Positions 1 to 8,036 of a stretch of DNA of 43,467 bases are shown one piece after another. Position 1 is the first letter of the stretch. Each line of letters opens with the position of its first letter. Under the pieces are notes generated by a model. The model saw only the letters and a program-made list of their open reading frames with translations, did not search any database and had not been told where the DNA came from. Position numbers and translations under genes: made by a program. The stretch covers positions 1 to 43,467 of the forward strand of contig JAWXCE010000036.1 in assembly GCA_034440495.1 (NCBI GenBank), in the 5' to 3' direction. The DNA comes from JAWXCE01 sp034440495 (GTDB lineage: Bacteria; Pseudomonadota; Alphaproteobacteria; Rhizobiales; Rhodomicrobiaceae).

Positions 1-240
1 CGCCGCAATTGGAGCGGCTGGCGCCGGTTCAAACAAAGGAACCGTGTCTAGGCCTTGTAGCCAGTCAGCGGTAGGTTCGGATGAAAAATGGGGTATTGGC
101 GCTGGAGTGGTGTCCAAGCTGAGATGCGGCTCTGGGTAAACCGTTTGTGGAGTATTTTGATCTGGAATCCAGCTCCGCCGGTCAGCGTGAGAAAAACGGC
201 TTAAGCGTTCCCCGCCAGCCTTTTTTAATTCCTGAGTCAT
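1..240 (-). CDS. Partial unrecognised protein, N-terminal 80 residues (runs off the left edge)
   Basis: An open frame starts at an ATG on the minus strand (238-240) and stays open for 80 codons to the window edge. An in-frame TAA lies upstream at 274-276, so this ATG is the first possible start. The product begins MTQELKKAGGERLSRF and becomes rich in proline, alanine and acidic residues (for example PAPIPHFSSEP and FEPAPAAPIAA), as in a disordered linker. No signal peptide or membrane segment is visible. The ribosome site is weak (an AGG about 12 bases upstream). It is divergent from the sigma factor gene. I do not recognise the family. The unbroken length and protein-like composition make it more believable than the 69-codon frame on the other strand. 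Confidence 0.5.
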   Translation of the reverse strand, partial: MTQELKKAGGERLSRFSHADRRSWIPDQNTPQTVYPEPHLSLDTTPAPIPHFSSEPTADWLQGLDTVPLFEPAPAAPIAA

Positions 241-518
241 GGACTTATCCAGCCTGCCGTGAGTTACCGAACATTAACCGAAAACTAGTCTGCGAATACA
301 GCCATTTTTTGGACCTGCGCATATTTTGTCTGCTGTGGGTAGGAAAGACTATGTGATTTTTGCTGAACGGGCGCTAGCACCAAACTCACATCAAGTGCAG
401 GTTGTAAAAGTTTGCCTCAAGCCTTTCGCGTTCACCGCTTAGTAACCCTTTTCCGCTCATAGTGAAGCATCGAAGTATTATCAGTTGTGTCGAAGTTAGA
501 CAGTAGAGAGTTTGTCCT
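241..518. promoter_or_regulatory. Divergent intergenic region upstream of the sigma factor operon
   Basis: This 278-base stretch separates the leftward partial gene from the rightward sigma factor gene and must hold promoters for both. It is more AT-rich than the flanking genes. I see no convincing -35/-10 pair. A short direct repeat (tcgaagt) occurs at about 469-475 and 489-495, which could be a regulator site but is too short to call. No RNA gene is visible. Confidence 0.3.
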
Positions 519-1106
519 ATGGACTATGTGAGTGATAGGCAGCCGTCCATTCAATCCGAGTTGCAGGCGCTACTGCCACGGCTGCACAATTTCGCCGCAG
601 CTCTAACCGGCACCCGGCACGCCAGCCTCGATCTGACGCGGGCCGTATGTCATATCGTGCTGACGCGCGCGCACCGTGAGAAAGGTCAGACGCAGCTTTC
701 TCTTTGGGCGCTGACCGAGATGCATACGCTCTGGATGACAAGGATTGCCGCCCGGGTCAAGCCGCGCCGTGAAGACCCGGCCGAGCCAGAGCTATTTTAT
801 GGCGCGTTTGAAGCCAACAACGGCGGCCCCGCAACAGCCCAACTCGCAAAGTTCATAGCGCATTTGCCAGCCCAGCAGCGCGGCGCCCTGACGCTTGTTT
901 ATGGCCTCGGGCTTTCCTATGACGAAGCCGCGGAAGTTTACGGAGTGCATGTTTCAACCATCATGACCCGTCTGGTGCGGTGTCATAAGGCGCTGTCGCG
1001 CTGGATGGAGCATCGCGGACTTGGAGCCGCGCCGGATGCGGCGCCGTCCATTCAGCATCCGGTTCGGCGGGTTTATGCACATGATTATGAGGAGCAGGCG
1101 GCATGA
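519..1106 (+). CDS. ECF-type RNA polymerase sigma factor (degenerate region 2)
   Basis: This 195-residue protein has the size and plan of an ECF (group 4) sigma factor. Region 4 at residues about 112-163 is clear: LPAQQRGALTLVYGLGLSYD followed by the helix-turn-helix EAAEVYGVHVSTIMTRLVR, which would contact the -35 element. Region 2 at about 15-80 is recognisable (LLPRLHNFAAALTG, MHTLWM) but the acidic DADDLVQ-like core-binding motif usual in alphaproteobacterial ECF factors is replaced by RHASLDLTRAV. The gene ends inside the next one with an ATGA overlap at 1103-1106, so sigma and anti-sigma factor are translationally coupled. By family logic the two form a membrane-signalled transcription switch; the regulon cannot be read from the window. 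Confidence 0.82.
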   Translation: MDYVSDRQPSIQSELQALLPRLHNFAAALTGTRHASLDLTRAVCHIVLTRAHREKGQTQLSLWALTEMHTLWMTRIAARVKPRREDPAEPELFYGAFEANNGGPATAQLAKFIAHLPAQQRGALTLVYGLGLSYDEAAEVYGVHVSTIMTRLVRCHKALSRWMEHRGLGAAPDAAPSIQHPVRRVYAHDYEEQAA

Positions 1107-1903
1107 CAAGACTTTCCGATGAATTGCTGCTGGCTTATGTGGATGGCCAGCTTGACCGGCCACAAGCGGGCGCCGTCGCCCAGCTCGCGCGCGACGATTA
1201 CGACATCGCTTCCCGCGTGAAGCGTCTGCAGGAAACGCAAGGCCGCTTGATGGAGAGCTTTAGCGCCATTCTACGCACGCACCAGGCCCAGCCACTGAAC
1301 ACGGTTATCCGGCTTGACGATGCCCCGGAATCGCACGGCTTCTTCGGCCTTAACATTATGCATATTATTGCAGCCGCGTTGGCGGCGATCCTTGCAATCG
1401 GTTATTTTTCCATGGGCGGCGAAGACTCCGCGCCATCTCTGAAAGTCGCGGAGCGACTGAGCGATGCGCCAGCCGCCTCCACCTGGCAGTCCGAGGTCGC
1501 CAATCTTCATTCGTTCATCTCCCGCGATACGCTTTCATCGCCCGAACAGGGCCAGACCAATCGGGATGTGATTGCGGTCCAACTCAGCCGTTTTGTCCGT
1601 CGCGCAAAGCCAGTTGCCCTGCCTGATTTTTCAAAACACGGCCTTACCCTTAATCGGGGACAGGTGATGAACTATCAGGGTCAGCGGTTCATGCAGCTTG
1701 CCTATATTGGCAAGGAGGAGCAGCCGGTTGCGCTTTATATCATGGCAGGCGGCGCCGACGCCCGCATGGCCGATTTGGCCAAATCGGACGTGAGAACAGT
1801 GAGTTGGGCATCGGGCGGCGTAAGCTTCGTGCTGGCCGGCTTCCTGCCGCAAGACGCTATCCGGGCGCTGGCGGTGGTCGCGCAGAACCAGATCGGCAAT
1901 TAA
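1103..1903 (+). CDS. Membrane-anchored anti-sigma factor
   Basis: The 266-residue product starts MTRLSDELLLAYVDGQLD, the opening typical of alphaproteobacterial anti-sigma factors encoded next to ECF sigma genes. Residues 1-60 are the cytoplasmic sigma-binding part. It lacks the zinc HxxxCxxC motif of the ZAS class. A single transmembrane helix spans about 82-103, and residues 110-266 would be periplasmic; the end of this part (about 180-266) looks like a folded sensor region. The ATG overlaps the sigma factor stop by 4 bases. A strong terminator follows at 1993-2021. The role as an anti-sigma factor is inferred from gene pairing and topology. Confidence 0.8.
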   Translation: MTRLSDELLLAYVDGQLDRPQAGAVAQLARDDYDIASRVKRLQETQGRLMESFSAILRTHQAQPLNTVIRLDDAPESHGFFGLNIMHIIAAALAAILAIGYFSMGGEDSAPSLKVAERLSDAPAASTWQSEVANLHSFISRDTLSSPEQGQTNRDVIAVQLSRFVRRAKPVALPDFSKHGLTLNRGQVMNYQGQRFMQLAYIGKEEQPVALYIMAGGADARMADLAKSDVRTVSWASGGVSFVLAGFLPQDAIRALAVVAQNQIGN

Positions 1904-1992
1904 GCCTCATCCACGCGAAAATGATCCCGGCGCTCCTAAAAAGGCAGGGTGCCGCATCTCCCAAAAGCCAACGCTGTGATAGTCTACCAAGT

Positions 1993-2021
1993 GAGCGCTC
2001 CTACCGGGGCGTTCGTTTTTT
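1993..2021 (+). terminator. Rho-independent terminator or leader attenuator
   Basis: The 9-base arm gagcgctcc (1993-2001) pairs with ggggcgttc (2006-2014) through a 4-base loop, with two G-U pairs, and is followed by G and six T. It would end the sigma/anti-sigma transcript. It lies only 8 bases before the ribosome site of the next gene, so it may also act in that gene's leader. Confidence 0.7.
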
Positions 2022-2039
2022 GTCTCTCGGGAGGAAACC

Positions 2040-2474
2040 ATGAAAAAAAACAGGATAGCAATACTGGCGGCGCTCGTGGCCGCCGCGTTCTCCGTAACGG
2101 TCAATGCGCAAGACGCAAAAAGCCCGTGGCCAGCGGACGCTAAAGTTTATATCATCTCGCCGAAAAGCGGTGAAACGGTCAGTGGCCCGGTAACGGTGCT
2201 TTTCGGGCTGAAAGGCCTAGGCGTCGCGCCAGCAGGCGTTGAGAAGGCTAAAACCGGTCACCACCACCTGCTAATCGACACAAAAATCCCGGCCGAACTC
2301 AACGAAACTCTCATCGCCGACAAAAACCATGTGCATTTCGGCGGCGGACAAACGCAAGCGACGATCGAGCTAACGCCCGGTCAGCATACGCTTCAGTTGC
2401 TTATGGGCGACCATAATCACGTTCCCTACAATCCCCCTCTTGCTTCGGAAGTCGTGACCATTACAGTGAAATAG
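2040..2474 (+). CDS. Secreted DUF4399 domain protein
   Basis: The 144-residue protein has a Sec signal peptide (MKKNRIAILAALVAAAFSV, cleavage probably after TVNA, about residue 23). The mature part matches the DUF4399 family, with the conserved histidine-rich pieces TGHHHLLID and NHVHFGGGQT and the ending LLMGDHNHVPYNPPL. It should be periplasmic. The family has no established function; the clustered histidines could bind metal, which is only inference. The start is fixed by a strong ribosome site, gggagga, at 2030-2036. The gene lies just downstream of a terminator, so its promoter must lie upstream of that hairpin or the gene is fed by readthrough. Confidence 0.8.
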   Translation: MKKNRIAILAALVAAAFSVTVNAQDAKSPWPADAKVYIISPKSGETVSGPVTVLFGLKGLGVAPAGVEKAKTGHHHLLIDTKIPAELNETLIADKNHVHFGGGQTQATIELTPGQHTLQLLMGDHNHVPYNPPLASEVVTITVK

Positions 2475-2481
2475 CGAAAGC

Positions 2482-2518
2482 TGGCGGCGCGGTTTTTTCA
2501 TTACGACCAGCGCCGCCA
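2482..2518 (+). terminator. Possible hairpin after the DUF4399 gene
   Basis: The arm tggcggcgc (2482-2490) is complementary to gcgccgcca (2510-2518). The T run (2493-2498) is in the loop rather than after the stem, so this is not a canonical terminator. It lies 8 bases after the stop codon. Confidence 0.35.
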
Positions 2519-2609
2519 ATACCTGAATTTTGCTTGGCAAGGTTTGCTTGCCGCCGTATGTCATCCAAGTGCATACTGCATATTTAAATTTGTATAAAGT
2601 TTTTATAAA

Positions 2610-4337
2610 ATGCCGCGTTCCATTTCATGCGAGGTCGTCACGCTTGGGCGTCTCATCAGCACAACGGACTGCTTTCTCGTTCCCCCTTTTCAGCGCAATT
2701 ACGCCTGGGGCGAAAAGCAATACAGCGCGTTCTGGGATGATCTAGCGCGCACATTCGACGACGCGGGCGCGGAAATTTTCATCGGCGCTAGCGTTTTCCG
2801 GCCGTCATCGTGTCAAAGCGGCGCGCGGCAGCTCACGGTCATCGATGGCCAGCAGCGCCTCACCACTGCCGCTATCCTTTTATCGGCGATGCGTCATCAT
2901 TTGCGCGCCCGCAATCTGCACGAACTCGCGGCGCGCATCGAAGACGAATTTCTGCGCGGCGTCGATCCCGGCACCGGCCAGCCTGGCGCGCGATTCAATC
3001 TCAACGTCGCCAACAAGAATACATTCGACGACCATATCTACAAGCTGTCTGAAATTCGTGTTGTGCATGAGCAGAAGAACGGCAAACGCTCGTCGAACAC
3101 CAATGCGCTGCTCCTCAGTTGTTTTATGTTCATGCACAAAAAGATCGGCCTCGCCCGCCGTCTGTATGGCTGCACTCTGGAGGAGCTGGCGGAGAAGGTA
3201 TTGCGCTCGCTCAACGACCGTGTGACGCTGATCCACATCTCCGTTGCTGACGATCTGAATGCGTTCGCCCTGTTTGAAACGCTGAATGAACGCGGGCTTG
3301 AGCTTTCGCAGTTCGATATCATGAAAAATTATCTGCTGACGCTGGCGCGCCCGAATGCGGCGCGCGCGCTGGCCGCCTGGGTGACCGTTGAAAACAATTT
3401 ACGCAGCGCCTCCGTCTCGGCGTTCCTTCGCCAGCATTGGGTCTCGCGCGGCAAGATTATTGAGGAGAAACATCTCTTTGAGGAGTTGAAGCGGGGTATC
3501 ACGGATGGGCGAGAAGCCATGCTGTATTTGGAAAGTCTAGAGCGCTCGTCCGCGCATTATGCCGCTCTGCATGACCCGGAATATGTTTATTGGCGAAAGC
3601 TACCCGATCAGGCGCAGCGTGATGTGCTCGGCTCGGTGCGGGCATTTCGTAGTCTTGGCGCGACGCAGCCGCTCGTGATGCTCCTCGCGGCGCTGGACAC
3701 CTTGGACGCCGCGCCAGAAAAAGCCGCCGAGTTTGCGCAACTAATGCGGCTGCTCGTCTCGTTTACAGTGCGTTACACCACGATTTGCAGCCTTCCGCCC
3801 AGCCGCCTTGCCGCGAACTACGCCAAAGCGGCGGCGTTTATACGGCGTGAGCAGGATTTTGAGCCTGAAGCGATTTTCGTGAAGTTTCTGGCGCCGTTAT
3901 ACCCGGACGATGAAACCTTTGTCGCCGCATTCCGCAACAAACAGAGCCAGGATAACGCTATTTGCCGGTATCTGATCGCCAGCATCAATGACTCAATGTC
4001 GATTGCCAGCGGCGAGCCCTCGCTAGCGCCGGAGTCGACCAGCATCGACCATATTCTGCCGCAGAATCCTTCCGTTGTATGGTTGCAGGTTCGGCGGCAA
4101 TTCCGGGATGGCTTTCGCGGCTATATCTATCGGCTCGGCAACATGACGCTGATGGCGCCGGGGGAAAACCAGAAAATCGGCAACGCCGGATTTGACGAGA
4201 AGCGCACTGTTTACAGCCAAGATGCGCTGGAGATAACCCGGCTTGTGGCGCAATCGGAGAAATGGACCCCCAAGGAGATCGACCAGCGGCAGAAATGGAT
4301 GGCCGCTGCGGCCGTGCAAATCTGGCGGTGCCCCTAA
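2610..4337 (+). CDS. DUF262/DUF1524 (GmrSD-like) protein, putative stand-alone nuclease
   Basis: The 575-residue protein joins the two domains of GmrSD-type restriction systems in one chain. The N-terminal DUF262 (ParB/sulfiredoxin-like) domain shows FLVPPFQRNYAWGEKQ (22-37) and the NTP-binding signature IDGQQRLTT (78-86). The C-terminal DUF1524 domain has the HNH-like motif IDHILPQN (479-486) followed by LGNMTLM and the ENQKIGN...FDEKR stretch. Relatives include GmrSD, BrxU and SspE, which restrict phage with modified DNA or act beside a phosphorothioation system. No partner methylase, BREX or Ssp gene lies nearby. The upstream sequence is AT-rich (2575-2605) with no clear ribosome site. The specific target is unknown. 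Confidence 0.85.
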   Translation: MPRSISCEVVTLGRLISTTDCFLVPPFQRNYAWGEKQYSAFWDDLARTFDDAGAEIFIGASVFRPSSCQSGARQLTVIDGQQRLTTAAILLSAMRHHLRARNLHELAARIEDEFLRGVDPGTGQPGARFNLNVANKNTFDDHIYKLSEIRVVHEQKNGKRSSNTNALLLSCFMFMHKKIGLARRLYGCTLEELAEKVLRSLNDRVTLIHISVADDLNAFALFETLNERGLELSQFDIMKNYLLTLARPNAARALAAWVTVENNLRSASVSAFLRQHWVSRGKIIEEKHLFEELKRGITDGREAMLYLESLERSSAHYAALHDPEYVYWRKLPDQAQRDVLGSVRAFRSLGATQPLVMLLAALDTLDAAPEKAAEFAQLMRLLVSFTVRYTTICSLPPSRLAANYAKAAAFIRREQDFEPEAIFVKFLAPLYPDDETFVAAFRNKQSQDNAICRYLIASINDSMSIASGEPSLAPESTSIDHILPQNPSVVWLQVRRQFRDGFRGYIYRLGNMTLMAPGENQKIGNAGFDEKRTVYSQDALEITRLVAQSEKWTPKEIDQRQKWMAAAAVQIWRCP

Positions 4338-4345
4338 ACGGGCGT

Positions 4346-5524
4346 CTAGCCTCGCGATAATACTTTTATGGCGGCTTCCACACCGTCCGGCGTGAGCGGA
4401 TACATCCGTCCGGCCAATGCATTGGCAATCATACCGATTGACTGTGTGTAGTCCCAGTAAGCCTGCGGCGTCGGGTTTAGCCAGACCGCGCTTTTGTAAA
4501 TCTGCGTGATGCGTTCAAGCCAGATGGCGCCCGCCTCCTCATTCCAGTGCTCCACCGACCCGCCGGGCAGGGCGATCTCATAGGGACTCATCGCCGCGTC
4601 GCCAACAAAGATGACCTTATAGTCCGAGCCGTATGTGTGCAGCACGTCCCATGTCGGGGTGCGGTCGGCATGGCGGCGCTGGTTGTCGCGCCAGACCTCC
4701 TCGTAAATGCAATTGTGGAAATAGTAATATTCGAGGTGCTTGAACTCGGAGCGCGCGGCTGAAAACAGCTCCTCGACAAGTTTGACGTGGCTGTCCATCG
4801 AGCCGCCGATGTCGAAAAACGCCAGCACCTTGACGGCGTTGTGCTTGACCGGCTCGAATTGCAAATCGAGATAGCCACGGTTAGCCGTCGCCTTGATGGT
4901 GCTGTCGAGGTCAAGTTCCTCCTCGGCGCCGGAGCGGGCGAACTGGCGCAGGCGGCGCAGCGCCATTTTCATGTTGCGCACGCCCAACTCACGCGTGCCG
5001 TCCAGATCCCTGAACTCGCGTTTGTCCCACACTTTTACGGCGCGGAAATTGCGATTTGCGTGCTGGCCGATGCGCACGCCTTCCGGGTTGTAACCATAAG
5101 CGCCGAATGGCGACGTGCCGCCCGTGCCAATCCATTTGGAGCCGCCCTGGTGACGCCCTTTCTGCTCCTCCAGGCGCTTTTTTAGCTCCTCCATGATTTT
5201 GTCCCAGCCGCCCAAAGCCTCGATCTCGGCTTTTTCCTCGTCTGTCAGAAAGCGTTCGCTCAGTGCTTTGAGCCACTCGTCGGGAATGGCCTGCGGCGCT
5301 ACATCGTCCAGCCGCTCGAACCCTTTGAAGACATGGCCGAACACGCGGTCGAACTTGTCGAGGTTGCGCTCGTCCTTGACGAGGGCCGCGCGCGACAGGA
5401 AATAAAAATCCTCGATCCTCTTGTCGGCAAGATCTGCTTCTAACGCCTGCATCAATATCAAATATTCTTTGACACTCACCGGAAGCTGGGCGGCGCGGAG
5501 TTCCTGGAAGAAGTTGAGAAACAT
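4346..5524 (-). CDS. vWA domain protein, CoxE-like
   Basis: The 392-residue protein starts MFLNFFQELRAAQLPVSVKE, as in CoxE/YeaD2-type von Willebrand factor A proteins, which often work with MoxR AAA ATPases. The metal-binding MIDAS motif DIGGSMD is at 238-244 inside VLAFFDIGGSMDSH. A charged helical segment (about 95-125) and a glycine-rich turn (127-150) precede it. No signal peptide is visible, so it is probably cytoplasmic. The gene follows the unknown 737-residue gene by 11 bases with a good ribosome site (aagg/agg before 5524), suggesting one transcript. No MoxR gene is in the window. It converges on the DUF262 gene with only 8 bases between stops. Confidence 0.82.
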   Translation of the reverse strand: MFLNFFQELRAAQLPVSVKEYLILMQALEADLADKRIEDFYFLSRAALVKDERNLDKFDRVFGHVFKGFERLDDVAPQAIPDEWLKALSERFLTDEEKAEIEALGGWDKIMEELKKRLEEQKGRHQGGSKWIGTGGTSPFGAYGYNPEGVRIGQHANRNFRAVKVWDKREFRDLDGTRELGVRNMKMALRRLRQFARSGAEEELDLDSTIKATANRGYLDLQFEPVKHNAVKVLAFFDIGGSMDSHVKLVEELFSAARSEFKHLEYYYFHNCIYEEVWRDNQRRHADRTPTWDVLHTYGSDYKVIFVGDAAMSPYEIALPGGSVEHWNEEAGAIWLERITQIYKSAVWLNPTPQAYWDYTQSIGMIANALAGRMYPLTPDGVEAAIKVLSRG

Positions 5525-5535
5525 CAGCCTGTACC

Positions 5536-7749
5536 TTACTTACGGCGGAACATTGAAAACCGTGCAGACTTTTTCTCATCCGCCCGCACGGTTTCGACCG
5601 GGACGGGAGCTGAAGCCGGTTCGCTAGTTTTGTGCGTCCGCTCGGGCGCCTGAACCATAACAACTGTGGCTCCATCGTCGAACTGGCTAGCGCCGACAGT
5701 GGATAACTTCGATAATAACGACGGCGCCCTTAACGGCGCTGGCCGTGGCCCGCCGAACGCCTCAGCCTCCAGAAGCTCAGCGTCCGCAAGCCGTAGCCGG
5801 GCCAGCATCTCCGCAATTGACCCTTCGTCGCGCGCTCGGGCCAATTGACCGCTACTTGCGCCGCCAATCGGCGATTTGACCGGCTTTACTGGCGGAATAA
5901 CCTCGATGTCGCGACCTTTCTTGCGGCCAAAAAAGCTTTTTGCGTCTTTAGGCGGGGTTGCTTTTACGCTTTCTAACGGCGGAGTGCTGGCGATTGCGGC
6001 GGAACCTGGCGTGTTTTGAGCGCCTGGAGACCCCGAAGCCGCTTTCCGATCTTCGCGGAGGTCTTTCGTCGTTTGAGATGCTGGCGAAACCGGCGCATCG
6101 CGAAGCTTATCGAGCGCAGGCCAAAGCCGACGCACGGAGCCGCTGGCTTGCGTAGCGGCCGGGGGCTTTGGATCACTCAAGTCTGAAGCCCGCACCGGCG
6201 AAATCGGTTGGTTTTCCTGAGACGCGCGCAATGGCGAGGGGGCGACGCTTTGCGCATTCGCTGCCGCCTGCCGAGGTTTCGCAGGAGGGTGCCTGCTAAA
6301 AAGCGCGTTTAGCCGGTTGAGCGTTTCAGCGCTTGGCTGCTCGCTTATCGGTTGCGTTTCGATGCGCGCGGGGATTATTTCGGGTCGAACAGGAGGCGGT
6401 TTGGCTCCAGTTTCAAAACTCGCGACAATGGGCCTCGCCGCTTGGGGCTTACCTGTTTCCGCAACAAATCGACCAGGCTTAGGCGCCGACGTAGCGCGTG
6501 GAGATAATGTGAACGCTGGCTTTTGCGGCGGCAGTATTTCGGGAGACCTGGCGCTCATCGTGGCGGGAAGATTGTCACGCACGGCCAGCCGCTCCTGCAA
6601 CGCGACCAAACCGGCGATCAGATGCGCCAGCCCGCGAACCGCCAGACGCCGCCCGTCATCCAGCATTCCTTTAGAAGTTTCACGAAGCTGCTCCGACCGT
6701 TTGGTCAACTCCAGCCGGGCGATAAACTGGCGCCCGCGGTCCGTTAGCTCCGGCGCGCGCTGCAAGACCTCCTGATATTTCGCCTGGAGATCGTAGGCTT
6801 TCGCCAGCAGATGCTGGTGCGCGACGATGCTTTCACGCCCGTTCCGCGCAAGGGCTGCGGCTTTCTCCATGGAAGCGTTGACGAGGCCAGGGAACTCCCC
6901 GCGAGCGCGGCGCAATTCGCTTAGCGCCTCGGCGACAGTTCGGGATTCGCGCAAATTGCGGGCGGCCAGCCGGATGTGATCGATGGACTCGGCGGCGTAA
7001 GCCCGGAACGTTCGCCATTGCCCAGGAACAGCGCGGGCGGCGGCGACAGGATAGCTGACGATTTCCGCCAGCGTCGGGAAACGTTCGCGCTCCTCGGCGG
7101 CCAAAATGTCCTCCTCCACACCAGCGGCGAACGCCTCAACATCCGTGCGCGCAACCGACAGGCGCAGGTCTATGAGATCATCCTCGCCCGCCGCCTCGGC
7201 CTGACCTTTAAAGAGCAGGCGTCTCGCTTCCTCGCAGAACCGCTCATAACTACTTGGCTCGGCGAAAGCATCGCCCAGCGTTGTCACGTCGTCGATGAGG
7301 ACGATTTCAGATGCGGCCCACAGATCGCGCCGGATTTGCAAAACTTCGGCAAGCGGGGAGCAGTTTTCGATTTCGAGGACGCGCTTTAATTCGGGATGCA
7401 GGGCGCGAACTGAATCGAAATAGGGGCCTACCTCCTGAATGCGCCGCAAAAGCATTGTCGTTTGGTTGCGCAGGATTACAGCGGCGCCGGCGGGCGGCAG
7501 GGCCTCCGAGCCGGAAACCAAAGCGGCGGCCTCTGTTGCGGTTTGCAGCGCCCCAGCCCGTTCGTTATCTTCAAAGCGGATTGTATCAAAAACTTCCTGG
7601 GCCGCGCGGACTTTCGACCACACCTGAGCAACGAACTCGCGCTGGCGACGCCGTTTACGCGCCAGTCCCCGTCGATCCGCCCACCAGAGCCCGACGCTGG
7701 CCGCCAGCCAGAGTGCGACCACCAGTAAAAACGATGATAAATCCTTCAT
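5536..7749 (-). CDS. Unknown 737-residue membrane-anchored protein with a long disordered tail
   Basis: I do not recognise this family. The start is supported by an AGGAG site five bases upstream. Residues 5-23 form one hydrophobic helix (FLLVVALWLAASVGLWW) followed by a very basic stretch (RRGLARKRRRQR), so the protein should be anchored with the rest in the cytoplasm. Residues about 30-395 are alanine, leucine, glutamate and arginine rich, largely helical with coiled-coil character. Residues about 395-680 are rich in proline, serine, alanine and lysine and look disordered. The end is a short basic tail (SARFSMFRRK). It precedes the vWA gene by 11 bases and probably works with it. A scaffold role is possible but unsupported. 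Confidence 0.7.
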   Translation of the reverse strand: MKDLSSFLLVVALWLAASVGLWWADRRGLARKRRRQREFVAQVWSKVRAAQEVFDTIRFEDNERAGALQTATEAAALVSGSEALPPAGAAVILRNQTTMLLRRIQEVGPYFDSVRALHPELKRVLEIENCSPLAEVLQIRRDLWAASEIVLIDDVTTLGDAFAEPSSYERFCEEARRLLFKGQAEAAGEDDLIDLRLSVARTDVEAFAAGVEEDILAAEERERFPTLAEIVSYPVAAARAVPGQWRTFRAYAAESIDHIRLAARNLRESRTVAEALSELRRARGEFPGLVNASMEKAAALARNGRESIVAHQHLLAKAYDLQAKYQEVLQRAPELTDRGRQFIARLELTKRSEQLRETSKGMLDDGRRLAVRGLAHLIAGLVALQERLAVRDNLPATMSARSPEILPPQKPAFTLSPRATSAPKPGRFVAETGKPQAARPIVASFETGAKPPPVRPEIIPARIETQPISEQPSAETLNRLNALFSRHPPAKPRQAAANAQSVAPSPLRASQENQPISPVRASDLSDPKPPAATQASGSVRRLWPALDKLRDAPVSPASQTTKDLREDRKAASGSPGAQNTPGSAAIASTPPLESVKATPPKDAKSFFGRKKGRDIEVIPPVKPVKSPIGGASSGQLARARDEGSIAEMLARLRLADAELLEAEAFGGPRPAPLRAPSLLSKLSTVGASQFDDGATVVMVQAPERTHKTSEPASAPVPVETVRADEKKSARFSMFRRK

Positions 7750-8017
7750 TCAGCTCCTGCCGTCGCTTTTTCTAATCATTAAAATTAGGCAACGACCTGT
7801 TTTTATCATTGAGGCATTATGAGCGCTAAGCCATTATACCAAAACTTGGCTTTCTCCACACGGTTCCGCCCGTCACCTGGGGGATGGGCCGAGACCTGTT
7901 AACTCCATTAGCCGCCACGACCTGAGTTGCTTAAATAGTGAAGCTCCTCCGGGGCTTTACGGAAAAAAGCTGCCCTGACGCGGTTTTAGCGTTGCGTTTA
8001 CGAGCGCTCCAGCTCCT
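7750..8017. other. Intergenic region between the OlsB-like gene and the 737-residue gene
   Basis: 268 bases without a believable gene. It holds the ribosome site of the leftward 737-residue gene (just after 7750), a hairpin aagctcc/ggggctt at 7941-7957, and one copy of a 20-base duplication that covers the end of the OlsB-like gene (7997-8016). A promoter for the leftward pair probably lies here, but I could not pick a clear -35/-10. Confidence 0.4.
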
Positions 8018-8036
8018 TTACGAGCGCTCCAGCTCC
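7997..8036. repeat. Perfect 20-bp tandem duplication over the stop of the OlsB-like gene
   Basis: tttacgagcgctccagctcc occurs twice in tandem (7997-8016 and 8017-8036). The second copy encodes the last residues ELERS and the stop codon of the leftward gene; the first copy lies just after the stop. Each copy contains the palindrome gagcgctc. Confidence 0.9.

Noticed and set aside
147..356. Plus-strand frame of 69 codons
   Set aside because: It has no ribosome site and odd composition, and it overlaps a better leftward frame and the divergent control region.
4989..5675. Minus-strand frame of 228 codons
   Set aside because: It overlaps the vWA gene and the end of the 737-residue gene in another frame and has shadow-type composition (R, G, Q rich).
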